Assembly (NCBI GenBank): GCA_036489445.1
Contig: DASXFV010000059.1
Span: 1 to 55,165, forward strand
Reading direction: 5' to 3'
DNA length: 55,165 bases
Source of the DNA: DAIDKA01 sp036489445
GTDB taxonomy: Bacteria; Pseudomonadota; Gammaproteobacteria; Steroidobacterales; Steroidobacteraceae
Part shown: positions 36,424 through 45,009 of the stretch, one piece after another
Layout: every line of letters starts with the position of its first letter
Numbering within the stretch: position 1 is the stretch's first letter
Notes under the pieces: model-generated
Told to the model about the DNA's origin: nothing
What the model saw: the letters and a program-made list of their open reading frames with translations, nothing else
Databases searched by the model: none
Translations under genes and position numbers: made by a program

Positions 36424-36905
36424 GCGACCTCAACCGCGGGCACGTTCCGCGCACTGTCCATATCCAGGTGGCCGACACCCTCCAGCACCCCACGCTGTCC
36501 GGCCAGGTAATCATCAATACAGCGCAGCACCAGTGGGCTGCGCAGCCGGGACCGGTGCTCCAGAAGCTGGGCCCGCGTGAGCCAATGGGTGCGCAGAATG
36601 CCGTGATCCAGGGGTTGCAGTGCATCGTGATCGGTGACGCTGCCGATGAAAGCGAAGCGCAGCGATGCGCGCCCGGTGCCGGGATGGCGCCACTGGTAGG
36701 CCCCCAGGAAGGCCTCGCTGGTGAACCGCCAGGCCGTTTCCTCGCGCGTCTCGCGGGCGACAGCATCAAGCAGGGTTTCGCCGCGCTCCACATGCCCTGC
36801 AGGTTGATTGAAGACCAGCCGCCGGGCGATGCGCTCCTCAACCAGCAGGAACCGCCCCTGCCTTTCGGCAAGTGCGGCGACGGTGATATCCGGTGGCAAG
36901 GGCAT
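36420..36905 (-). CDS. nudJ: NudJ-like Nudix phosphatase
   Basis: A 161-residue Nudix hydrolase with the box GHVERGETLLDAVARETREE (residues about 38-57) and the following ET. NudJ hydrolyses nucleoside tri- and diphosphates and thiamin-pyrophosphate intermediates; the gene pair with mnmA supports this name. ATG 36905 gives the expected N-terminus PPDITVAALAERQGRFLLVE; ATG 36917 and TTG 36926 are alternatives. A TATAAT on this strand (36921-36916) sits just before, so the message may have almost no leader. Confidence 0.85.
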   Translation of the reverse strand: MPLPPDITVAALAERQGRFLLVEERIARRLVFNQPAGHVERGETLLDAVARETREETAWRFTSEAFLGAYQWRHPGTGRASLRFAFIGSVTDHDALQPLDHGILRTHWLTRAQLLEHRSRLRSPLVLRCIDDYLAGQRGVLEGVGHLDMDSARNVPAVEVA

Positions 36906-36989
36906 GGCGGGAGGCATTATAGCCAACCGGCCCGGCTTGGCTCGCGGCCGCTGAATCGGGCCCGGGGCCGCACCAGCTGCCGGGTTCGC

Positions 36990-37727
36990 TCAACTGTGGC
37001 GGGCGACCCGCAGCGCGTGTTCCGGAGCGCTGGCATTCCAGACGTTGTCAAACTCGGCCAGATGCAGTCGGGCGACCGGGGGATTATTGAAGTCGGCGAT
37101 CCCATCCCAGGTATCGGCACGCAGCCGGTACACGATGGCGCGCTCATCGGCGATGAGATAGGCGCAGGAGCGCTGCTGTGGCATGTGATTGGCCACATAG
37201 CGGATGTCGATGTAGCTGGAGAGCCTGCGTCCCATGGCGATGAAGCGGTTGGTGTCGGTCATGACGCGCGTGGGATCCACGAGCAGCACGCGCACCTTGG
37301 CGAAGCTGCGCGCCAGGACAAATCGCTTGATGATCTCCAGGAAGGGAGTCTGGTCATAGACCTCGGGCTCCAGATCCTGGGTGTAGATGGAAAGCATGCG
37401 GCTGGCGGAGGCAGCGGCGGTGTCCACCGCGATGCGCGCCTCGGCAATGCTGGTGATGACCGACATCGGTTCTGCGCTGCGCTGCGGCGTGGCGAGGCTG
37501 ATGATGCCGGAGGATTTCTCGGGGGTGAAACGGGCGTGCGCCAGCGGCGCCAGCACTCCCGCGTCTTCACCATCCCCGAAAGATTCCACGTTGCACTGCT
37601 CGACGAATGCCTGCGAGCCGGCAGGCTTGAGTGATCTTAGAAAGGCCGGGCGCGGTGGATTGTCGATCCGATCACGCTTCGGTGTAGTACGGCTCCCGGG
37701 TTGCACCAATTTCGTGGCGCAGATCAC
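36990..37727 (-). CDS. Unknown protein with degenerate PLD-like domain
   Basis: A protein of up to 245 residues. The part from about residue 88 to the end (ITSIAEARIAVDTAAASASR, then MLSIYTQDLEPEVYD... RFVLARSFAKVRVLLVDP) resembles a phospholipase-D-like fold found in proteobacterial proteins annotated only by DUF number (I recall DUF7931), but no HxK(x)4D active-site motif is present. The first 87 residues are not recognised; base composition looks coding from about 37589, where a GTG could start, and ATG 37466 would give only the conserved part. It follows purB by 14 bp and is probably co-transcribed. Function unknown. Confidence 0.65.
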   Translation of the reverse strand: MICATKLVQPGSRTTPKRDRIDNPPRPAFLRSLKPAGSQAFVEQCNVESFGDGEDAGVLAPLAHARFTPEKSSGIISLATPQRSAEPMSVITSIAEARIAVDTAAASASRMLSIYTQDLEPEVYDQTPFLEIIKRFVLARSFAKVRVLLVDPTRVMTDTNRFIAMGRRLSSYIDIRYVANHMPQQRSCAYLIADERAIVYRLRADTWDGIADFNNPPVARLHLAEFDNVWNASAPEHALRVARHS

Positions 37728-37741
37728 TCAATAATGCGTAG

Positions 37742-39139
37742 TCATGGGACTTTGCGCGCAAGCTCGGCCGCCAATCCAACATAATCCTGTGGCTTCAGGT
37801 TCTGCAGCCGGACCTTCTCTGCGGCCGTAATCGGTAATGTTTCGATGAAAGCCGCGAGACTGGTTCCGTCGATGGCCTGCCCGCGGGTGAAGTCTTTCAA
37901 CAACTCGTATCCGGCGGGTACGCCCCGTGCACGCAGGACGGTCTGGACCGCCTCGCCGAGGACTTCCCATGCCGTGTTGATGTCGCTGCCGATGCGGACG
38001 GGATCGACGTCGATCTTGGCGAGTCCGCGCAGCGTGGAGCGCCATGCGACCAGGGTGTGGCCGAGCGCGACGCCGATATTGCGCAGCACCGTGGAGTCGG
38101 TAAGGTCGCGTTGCCAGCGCGACATGGGCAGCTTCTCGGCAAAATGCCGCAGCAGCGCATTGGCGAGCCCGAGATTGCCCTCGGCGTTTTCGAAATCGAT
38201 GGGATTGATCTTGTGTGGCATGGTGGAAGAGCCCACCTCACCTGCGACCGGCTGCTGTCGCAGATAACCAAGGGAGATGTAGCCCCAGATATCGCGGCAC
38301 AGATCAATTGTGATGACATTGATGGCGGCCAGCGCGTCGCAGTATTCACCGATCCAGTCATGTGGCTCGATCTGGGTGGTGAGGGGATTGTTGACCAGGC
38401 CGAGGGACTCGACGAAGCGCTGCGCAATCTGCGGCCATGGCAGTTCAGGGAGTGCGGCAACATGGGCATTGAAATTACCGACCGCGCCGTTCCACTTGCC
38501 GAGGATCTCCACGCTGACCAGTCGGTGATGCGCGCGCCGCAGCCGTGCCACGACATTCGCGAATTCCTTGCCCAGGGTCGTCGGGCTGGCGGGCTGTCCG
38601 TGGGTGCGTGCCAGCATCGGCAATGCGGCGTAGCGTTGCGCCAGCCCCGTGAGGGTGCGGATGAGTTCATCTGCGGCCCCCAGCATGATCAGCCGGGCGG
38701 CGGACAGCAGCTTCGCGTAGCTGAGGTTATTCAGGTCTTCGGAGGTGCAGCCGAAATGCACCAGCTCCAGATTGGCGCCCGTGGCGCCTGCGGTCTGCAG
38801 GACCTCGCGCACATAGTACTCGACGGCCTTCACATCATGATTGGTGCGAGCCTCTATCCGTTTGACGATCCCGGCCGCATCCTGCGGCGGATGTTCGGCG
38901 AGCCCCTGGGCCGCAACCCGCACCCCGGCGGTGAGATTGGCGCCTGCGAGCATGGGCGCCGCCTGCGCCAGGTGCAGCAGCCAGTGTGCCTCGATGCGGA
39001 TGCGCTCGCGGATCAGCCCTGACTCGGACAGCAACTCGCGCAGGGGTTCGGTGGCGCGCCGATAGCGACCATCAAGGGGCGACAGGGCGGTGAGGGCTGC
39101 GGTGTCGGCGGTGCTGATCGATGATCCGGTGGAAGACAT
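37742..39139 (-). CDS. purB: Adenylosuccinate lyase
   Basis: A 465-residue fumarase-superfamily enzyme acting twice in purine synthesis. The signature loop is GSSTMPHKINPIDFENAEGN; the catalytic His regions are RTNHDVKAVEYYV and ARTHGQPASPTTLGKEF. It aligns with the E. coli PurB type (456 residues) with a short Ser/Thr-rich N-terminal addition before ALTALSPLDGRYR. It is divergent from fumC, a distant paralogue, with 64 bp between the starts, and is followed by the PLD-like unknown. Confidence 0.96.
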   Translation of the reverse strand: MSSTGSSISTADTAALTALSPLDGRYRRATEPLRELLSESGLIRERIRIEAHWLLHLAQAAPMLAGANLTAGVRVAAQGLAEHPPQDAAGIVKRIEARTNHDVKAVEYYVREVLQTAGATGANLELVHFGCTSEDLNNLSYAKLLSAARLIMLGAADELIRTLTGLAQRYAALPMLARTHGQPASPTTLGKEFANVVARLRRAHHRLVSVEILGKWNGAVGNFNAHVAALPELPWPQIAQRFVESLGLVNNPLTTQIEPHDWIGEYCDALAAINVITIDLCRDIWGYISLGYLRQQPVAGEVGSSTMPHKINPIDFENAEGNLGLANALLRHFAEKLPMSRWQRDLTDSTVLRNIGVALGHTLVAWRSTLRGLAKIDVDPVRIGSDINTAWEVLGEAVQTVLRARGVPAGYELLKDFTRGQAIDGTSLAAFIETLPITAAEKVRLQNLKPQDYVGLAAELARKVP

Positions 39140-39203
39140 ACGTGCGCATTCCGGCGATACGGGATGTTAGGATTTGGAATGATACCGTGCCGGAGTGCCT
39201 CAG

Positions 39204-40607
39204 ATGACAGCTTCTTTCCGTATTGAACGCGACAGCATGGGCGAGTTGCAGGTGCCCGCCGATGCGCTCTGGGGCGCGCAGACGCAGCGCGCCGTGCAGA
39301 ATTTCCCGATCAGTGGCCACCCGTTGCCGCGCGCCTTCATCCGCGCTCTGGGTGTGATCAAGCAGGCCGCGGCACTGGCCAATGCCAAGCTCGGTCTGCT
39401 GGATGCAGCCGTGGCCCAGGCCATCGCGGCGTGCGCTGCCGCAGTGGCCGAGGGGCAGTACGATGCCCACTTCCCGATCGACATCTTCCAGACCGGCTCC
39501 GGCACCAGCACCAATATGAACGCCAATGAGGTGATTGCGCACCTGGCGTCCGCCCGGCTGGGTCGGGCGGTTCATCCGAACGATGAAGTCAATATGGGCC
39601 AGAGCAGCAATGATGTGATCCCCACGGCGATCCACGTGGGCGCGGCACTGGCGAGCCGCCAGCAGTTGCAGCCGGCACTGGCGCATGCTTGTGCGGTACT
39701 GCGCATCCGCGAACAGGAGTTGGCAGCGGTTGTGAAGACCGGACGCACCCATCTGATGGATGCCATGCCGGTCACCTTGGGACAGGAACTTTCCGGATGG
39801 CGCACCCAACTGGAAAACGGCCAGGCGCGCCTGAGTGCCGTGGAGCCGCGGCTCCTGGCGCTGGCACAAGGAGGCACCGCGGTGGGCACGGGCATCAATG
39901 CGCATCCGCAGTTCGGCAGCGTGTTCTGCGCCGAGCTCTCGAGGATCACCGGCGTCGCCTTTGTGCCCAGCCGCAATTATTTTGAGTCCCTGTCCTCGCA
40001 GGACACGGCGGTGGAGCTGTCGGGGCAGTTGAAGGTCATCGCGGTGAGCGTGATGAAGATGGCCAATGATCTGCGCTGGATGAACAGCGGACCCCTCGCG
40101 GGCCTGGGCGAAATCGCCCTGCCGGCGCTGCAGCCGGGCAGCAGCATCATGCCGGGCAAGGTCAACCCGGTGATCCCGGAAGCCGCGGCGATGGTTGCCG
40201 CGCAAGTCATTGGCAATGATGCGGCCATCACTGTGGGAGGGCAGTCCGGCAACTTCCAGTTGAATGTCATGTTGCCGCTGATTGCCTATAACCTGCTGGA
40301 AAGCATCCGCCTGTTGTCCAATGTGTTGCAGGCGCTGACAGATCAGGCCATCGCCGGCTTCACAGTGAACCAGGGACGGCTGCAGGAAGCGTTGGAGCGC
40401 AACCCCATTCTGGTGACGGCTCTGAATTCGATCATCGGTTACGAGAAAGGCGCGGCGATCGCCAAGCAGGCTTATGCCGAGGGCAAACCGATTCGCGTCA
40501 TGGCGCAGCAGATGACGGACCTGAAACCGGACGCACTGGCGGGACTGCTGGATCCTCTTGAGCTGACTCGCGGCGGCATCAGGGGCGGCTCCAGTGGCGG
40601 TGGCTGA
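39204..40607 (+). CDS. fumC: Fumarase class II
   Basis: A 467-residue oxygen-stable fumarase. Signature GSSIMPGKVNPVIPEAAAM; other class II motifs are DALWGAQTQRAVQNFPIS, FQTGSGTSTNMNANEVIA, NMGQSSNDVIPTAIHV and KTGRTHLMDAMPVTLGQE. Start ATG 39204 has GGAG eight bases upstream; a GTG three codons earlier is less likely. The C-terminus ends in a Gly/Ser-rich tail. First gene of fumC - CoA pyrophosphatase - mazG, with gaps of 29 and 2 bp. Confidence 0.96.
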   Translation: MTASFRIERDSMGELQVPADALWGAQTQRAVQNFPISGHPLPRAFIRALGVIKQAAALANAKLGLLDAAVAQAIAACAAAVAEGQYDAHFPIDIFQTGSGTSTNMNANEVIAHLASARLGRAVHPNDEVNMGQSSNDVIPTAIHVGAALASRQQLQPALAHACAVLRIREQELAAVVKTGRTHLMDAMPVTLGQELSGWRTQLENGQARLSAVEPRLLALAQGGTAVGTGINAHPQFGSVFCAELSRITGVAFVPSRNYFESLSSQDTAVELSGQLKVIAVSVMKMANDLRWMNSGPLAGLGEIALPALQPGSSIMPGKVNPVIPEAAAMVAAQVIGNDAAITVGGQSGNFQLNVMLPLIAYNLLESIRLLSNVLQALTDQAIAGFTVNQGRLQEALERNPILVTALNSIIGYEKGAAIAKQAYAEGKPIRVMAQQMTDLKPDALAGLLDPLELTRGGIRGGSSGGG

Positions 40608-40636
40608 GGCCGTTGCGGGCAGGGGCTGGAAACGCC

Positions 40637-41290
40637 ATGGATGTCGCCCCGTCCGCGGATCCGCAGTTCTGGCAGCGGCGCATCGCCGAGCGTCTGCGGG
40701 GCAGCACCGCGCGCCATGAACGCAAGGACTGGGTGCTGCCCGGACTTGATGCGCAGACGAGCCGGACCTTCGAGCGCTACTGGCCCGAGCAGCCCATTCC
40801 GGCCGCGGTGCTGATACCCATCATTCTGCGTGATCCTGCACCCACCGTGCTGTTCACCCAGCGTTCGGCGGCACTCAGACATCATGCCGGTCAGATCAGC
40901 TTTCCTGGCGGGCGGCTGGAGTCGGCCGACGCCAGTCCCGTCGATGCCGCGTTGCGCGAGGCTCGTGAGGAGGTGGACCTCGCGCCGGAATTCGTCACGG
41001 TCATCGGTTACCTGCCTGATCATGTCATCGGCAGCGGGTTTCGCGTGACACCGGTGGTGGCGTTCGTGCGTCCCGGCTTTTCCCTGGTCCCGGATGCGCG
41101 CGAGGTCGAGGAAACCTTTGAAGTGCCATTGCATTATCTGTTCGACCGGGCGAACTTCCGCAAGCGGCTGCGGCAGTACTTACCGGATCTGCCGCCCGTG
41201 GAGGTCAACGACATTCCCGTGGGTGAGCGCAATATCTGGGGTGCAACCGCCGGCATGCTCATGAACCTTTACCGGCTGTGCACGGAGTGA
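40637..41290 (+). CDS. Nudix CoA pyrophosphatase (NudL-like)
   Basis: A 217-residue Nudix hydrolase of the CoA-diphosphatase group. The Nudix box is GGRLESADASPVDAALREAR followed by EEV, preceded by the CoA-specific motif LFTQRSAALRHHAGQISFPG. It would split CoA or its oxidised and acyl forms to phosphopantetheine and 3',5'-ADP, a housecleaning role. ATG 40637 is preferred; TTG 40613 is an upstream in-frame alternative. It ends 2 bp before mazG, another nucleotide-cleaning enzyme. Confidence 0.88.
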   Translation: MDVAPSADPQFWQRRIAERLRGSTARHERKDWVLPGLDAQTSRTFERYWPEQPIPAAVLIPIILRDPAPTVLFTQRSAALRHHAGQISFPGGRLESADASPVDAALREAREEVDLAPEFVTVIGYLPDHVIGSGFRVTPVVAFVRPGFSLVPDAREVEETFEVPLHYLFDRANFRKRLRQYLPDLPPVEVNDIPVGERNIWGATAGMLMNLYRLCTE

Positions 41291-41292
41291 CC

Positions 41293-42177
41293 ATGTCCCG
41301 AAGCGGCAACCCTGATCTGTCCGCCCTAACGGACCTGCTGGCCTTGATGGTGAAATTGCGCGACCCGGTCAGCGGCTGCCCTTGGGACCGCGTGCAGACC
41401 TTCCAGAGCCTCGCCCCCTATGCGCTGGAGGAGGCGTACGAGGTGGTCGATGCCATCGAATCGGGTGGGCCGGCCAAGTTGCGCGAGGAGTTGGGCGACC
41501 TGCTGTTCCAGGTGGTGTTCCATGCGCAGCTGGCGCAGGAACGCGGCTGGTTTGATTTCAACGCCATTGCACAGGCCATCCACGACAAGCTGGTGCGCCG
41601 GCATCCGCATGTATTTGGCGCGCAGGCCGGCGCGAGTGGCAGTGCCAACACCCCCGGGGAAGTCCTGGTGGCATGGGAGGAGCTCAAGGCCCGTGAGCGC
41701 GCCGCGGCCGCGGCCGACAAGGATCCGTCCGGAACCGGGGTCACGGCCGGGGTATTGGCCGAAGTGCCCCGCGCGCTACCGGCGCTGACCCGCGCACAGA
41801 AGCTGGGCAAACGCGCCGGCCGGGTGGGTTTTGACTGGACCGATATGCGCGATGTGCGCGCCAAGATCACCGAAGAACTCGCCGAGCTGGATGAGGCCGC
41901 GCTCGAGGCGCGCGAGCATGCTGCGGATTCCGCTGGCCCGCCGGCGCACCTGGTGGAGGAAATGGGCGATCTGCTGTTCGCCATTGCCAACTGGGGCCGG
42001 CATGTCGGCGCCGATGCCGAGAGCGCGCTGCGGGCGGCCAACGCCAAGTTCGAACGCCGCTTCGCCAGCATGGAGACCCTGGCGCGTGAGCGTGCGCTGG
42101 CGTTGACCTCGCTCAGCCTCGAGGCGTGGGAGGCGCTGTGGCAGGAAGCCAAACGCGTGGAGCGCGGCTGCCCTTAA
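41293..42177 (+). CDS. mazG: MazG nucleotide pyrophosphohydrolase
   Basis: A 294-residue protein with two MazG domains that hydrolyses NTPs to NMPs and limits the stringent alarmone response. First domain: CPWDRVQTFQSL and EEAYEVVDAIESG...REELGDLLFQVVFHA (about 30-85); second: KITEELAELDEAALEAREHA...EEMGDLLFAIANWGRH (about 195-245). GGAG lies seven bases before ATG 41293. Length is slightly above E. coli MazG (263) because of an Ala-rich linker. Its stop and that of the facing gene share the palindrome TTAA. Confidence 0.93.
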   Translation: MSRSGNPDLSALTDLLALMVKLRDPVSGCPWDRVQTFQSLAPYALEEAYEVVDAIESGGPAKLREELGDLLFQVVFHAQLAQERGWFDFNAIAQAIHDKLVRRHPHVFGAQAGASGSANTPGEVLVAWEELKARERAAAAADKDPSGTGVTAGVLAEVPRALPALTRAQKLGKRAGRVGFDWTDMRDVRAKITEELAELDEAALEAREHAADSAGPPAHLVEEMGDLLFAIANWGRHVGADAESALRAANAKFERRFASMETLARERALALTSLSLEAWEALWQEAKRVERGCP

Positions 42178-43718
42178 GGCAGTTTGAACTCGACACCCTG
42201 CGCCAGCGGCAGCGATCGGCTCCAGTTGATGGTGTTGGTCTGGCGGCGCATGTAGGCCTTCCAGGCGTCCGACCCGGACTCACGGCCGCCACCCGTATCT
42301 TTTTCGCCGCCGAAGGCGCCGCCGATCTCCGCCCCGGAAGTGCCGATATTCACATTGGCAATGCCGCAGTCGCTGCCAGCGGCAGACAGGAACAACTCGG
42401 CGTGCTGCAGCCGATCAGTGAACAGTGAGGAGGACAGGCCGTGCGCGGAGCTGTTTTGCAGGGTGAGGGCTTCGTGCAGCGATTTCACGGGAATCAGGTA
42501 CAGGATCGGCGCAAAGGTCTCAGTCTGCACGATGGCCAGATCATTGCGCGCACGGATGATGGCGGGCTCGACGAAATGCCCGGGCCGGGACAGCACCTGC
42601 CCGCCACATAGCAGTTTGCCACCCTGGGCAACCGCCGCCGCGATGGCCGCACTGTAGCGTTCCACGGCAGTGGCATCGATCAGCGGGCCCATCAGCGTCT
42701 TGGCCTCCAGCGGATCACCGATCGACACCTGACCATAGGCATGGATCAGGCGGCGCTCCAGTTCCGCGCACCGTGATTCATGCACCAGGACTCGTCGCGT
42801 ACTCGTGCAGCGCTGGCCGGCGGTGCCGACGGCACCGAAGACAATCGCGGGAACTGCCAGATCCAGGTCTGCGGTCTCATCAACGATCACCGCATTGTTG
42901 CCTCCCAGCTCCAGCAGGCTCTTGCCCAAACGGTGCGCCAGCTTTTCGGCAACCTTGCGCCCCACCTGGGTGGAACCGGTGAAGGACACCAGCGCGACAC
43001 GCCGATCATCCACCAGGCGCGTGGCCAGCTGGGTGCCGGCGTCGACAAACATCTGGAAGATGGGCGGTGCCGCGCGGCTTTGCAGCACCCGATTGCACAA
43101 TCGCTGCACGGCAAGTGCGCTGAGCGGGGTGCGTGGCGAGGGTTTCCATACGACTGCATTGCCGCAGATGGCCGCGAGCAAAGCATTCCACGCCCACACG
43201 GCCACGGGGAAATTGAATGCGGTAATGATGCCCACCACACCCAGCGGGTGCCATTGCTCATACATCCGATGTTGGGTCCGCTCCGAATGCATGGTATTGC
43301 CGTAAAGCATGCGCGACTGGCCCACGGCCAAGTCGGCGATGTCGATCATCTCCTGCACTTCCCCCAAGCCTTCGGCGAGGATCTTGCCGTTCTCCAGGCT
43401 GATCAGCGTGCCCAGATCCTGTTTGACCTGCCGCAGTTCCTCACCCAGGACGCGGATCAACTCCCCGCGCTGCGGCGCCGGCACTTCCCGCCAGCGTGCG
43501 GCGGCTGCCACGGTGCTGTCCAGGATGCGCTCCAGATCCTCCGGCGATGCGGCACGCACCTGGGCCAGCCGCTCGCCGCTGCTGGGATTGCGCACATCCA
43601 GCAAATCGCGTGTGGTACTCGCGGCCCAGCCGTGTGAGCCCGACCAGGCTCCGGAGTGCTGGGAAGCCAGACCCAGTCGATGCAGCAGCTCGGCAATTTT
43701 GTCAGCATTCATCATCAT
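42174..43718 (-). CDS. Aldehyde dehydrogenase, aminoadipate-semialdehyde type (ALDH7)
   Basis: A 514-residue aldehyde dehydrogenase of the ALDH7/AmaB group. The catalytic cysteine is in GTAGQRCTSTRR, the general base Glu in LLELGGNNAVIVDE, and the NAD loop in SFTGSTQVGRKVAEKL; the conserved ending NIGTSGAEIGGAFGGEKDTG is characteristic of antiquitin-like enzymes. It likely oxidises alpha-aminoadipate semialdehyde to alpha-aminoadipate, which fits the saccharopine dehydrogenase gene directly upstream. Start: ATG 43718 shares a base with the upstream stop (TGATG); three further ATGs follow within 10 bp, so the exact start is uncertain by up to four codons. Confidence 0.88.
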   Translation of the reverse strand: MMMNADKIAELLHRLGLASQHSGAWSGSHGWAASTTRDLLDVRNPSSGERLAQVRAASPEDLERILDSTVAAAARWREVPAPQRGELIRVLGEELRQVKQDLGTLISLENGKILAEGLGEVQEMIDIADLAVGQSRMLYGNTMHSERTQHRMYEQWHPLGVVGIITAFNFPVAVWAWNALLAAICGNAVVWKPSPRTPLSALAVQRLCNRVLQSRAAPPIFQMFVDAGTQLATRLVDDRRVALVSFTGSTQVGRKVAEKLAHRLGKSLLELGGNNAVIVDETADLDLAVPAIVFGAVGTAGQRCTSTRRVLVHESRCAELERRLIHAYGQVSIGDPLEAKTLMGPLIDATAVERYSAAIAAAVAQGGKLLCGGQVLSRPGHFVEPAIIRARNDLAIVQTETFAPILYLIPVKSLHEALTLQNSSAHGLSSSLFTDRLQHAELFLSAAGSDCGIANVNIGTSGAEIGGAFGGEKDTGGGRESGSDAWKAYMRRQTNTINWSRSLPLAQGVEFKLP

Positions 43719-44884
43719 CACCTGGCGGCGAGCTGGCGCTGCCGACCGGCCTTTCCGGTCACCACGGCGTCAGCGGAGGCCTGCTTGGTGTCCCCCTGGG
43801 AGTAGTAGCGACCGAATCGATTCTGCAGAATCTCCGGCAGGCGAAAACGTTCCTGCGCCACAAAGCCCGCAAACCGGTGCGGCTGGGTTGCCACGATGTC
43901 CGCTACGGCACAGATCCCGGCTGCGGTGGTCACCTGAATGGCCGACCACAACCGCCCGGCGATCAACTGCGGATAGATCTTATTGACGTAATTTTCCTCG
44001 CGCAGTTCCCCATCCTGCCGCCCGGTCACGGCCGCATAGACGATGACGACATCCTGCAGGGTCTGTGGTACAGCGTTCTCCAGAATGCGCTTGAGTGTGT
44101 CGCGATCCTGGTTGAGCTTCAGGTCATTCATCAGCAGCTGCATCTGCGCACAGTGCCCCGGGTAGCGGATGGTTTTGTAGTTCATGGAGTCAACGCACAG
44201 GCCAGCCATCTCGCCCAACGAGCCTAAGCCACCGGAGGTGTTGAAGGCTTCGTACAGCGTGCCATCGATCTCGATCTCCTCCAGGCCTTGCAGGGGAGCC
44301 ACTTCCACCAGGCGCCCATCGACGATTGCCTGGCACGCATTGCCGTATTCGTTGATCAGGCCTTCGGTGGACCAGGTCAGGGAGTACTTGAGAACATTGT
44401 TCGGGTGCTGGGGCAGGGCGCCGACCCGCAGCTTCACCGAGCGCACTTCATCAAAGTGCGTCATGAGTTCATGGGCCGCAATGCTGATGAACCCCGGGGC
44501 CAGCCCGCACTGGGGCACGAAAGCGCCGCGGGCGCCCTCGGCAGTGCAGCGCACCTGCCGCGTGACCGTAACATCCTCGGTGAGGTCAAAGTAGTGGCTA
44601 TGGGCACCCCGCGCGGCCTGCGCGACGGTCGGATTGCAGTAATAGGGGAGGCTGGAGATCACCGCGTCCACCGGGTGGGCCGCCAGGTGGGACTGCAGGG
44701 CCGCGAGGTCGGTGCCATCCAGCACCAGCCCCCGCAGATTCGGGCAACTGTGGGCGGCGACCACCCCCTCGGCGGCGGCTGCATCGCGGTCCGCCAGTTG
44801 AACTTCCCAGGAGCCGGACTCAGATAAGAGGCCACAGATGAGGGCGCCGATCTTACCGGCACCGAGGACCAGTACCTTGTGCAT
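43718..44884 (-). CDS. Saccharopine dehydrogenase-like oxidoreductase
   Basis: A 388-residue saccharopine dehydrogenase with the NAD(P)-binding motif VLVLGAGKIGALICGLLSES at its N-terminus and the conserved core DLTEDVTVTRQVRC, PQCGLAPGFISI and PQHPNNVLKYSLTWSTEGLI. The family member that forms glutamate and aminoadipate semialdehyde from saccharopine is expected next to an AASA dehydrogenase, which is what is seen. A lysine-ketoglutarate reductase, the preceding enzyme of the pathway, is not in the window. GGAG and AGGT lie upstream of ATG 44884; the open frame upstream was not used. Confidence 0.88.
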   Translation of the reverse strand: MHKVLVLGAGKIGALICGLLSESGSWEVQLADRDAAAAEGVVAAHSCPNLRGLVLDGTDLAALQSHLAAHPVDAVISSLPYYCNPTVAQAARGAHSHYFDLTEDVTVTRQVRCTAEGARGAFVPQCGLAPGFISIAAHELMTHFDEVRSVKLRVGALPQHPNNVLKYSLTWSTEGLINEYGNACQAIVDGRLVEVAPLQGLEEIEIDGTLYEAFNTSGGLGSLGEMAGLCVDSMNYKTIRYPGHCAQMQLLMNDLKLNQDRDTLKRILENAVPQTLQDVVIVYAAVTGRQDGELREENYVNKIYPQLIAGRLWSAIQVTTAAGICAVADIVATQPHRFAGFVAQERFRLPEILQNRFGRYYSQGDTKQASADAVVTGKAGRQRQLAAR

Positions 44885-45009
44885 GCACCTATCTCCCGCG
44901 GGTGAACTCTGCAAGCCTCCAAGCATGGACCTGAAAGGGTTTCGTGTTACGCTTTAGGCTGGTTTTTTGCGCCCCGGGACATCGCCAGGGCTGATACCGG
45001 AAATCCCTT

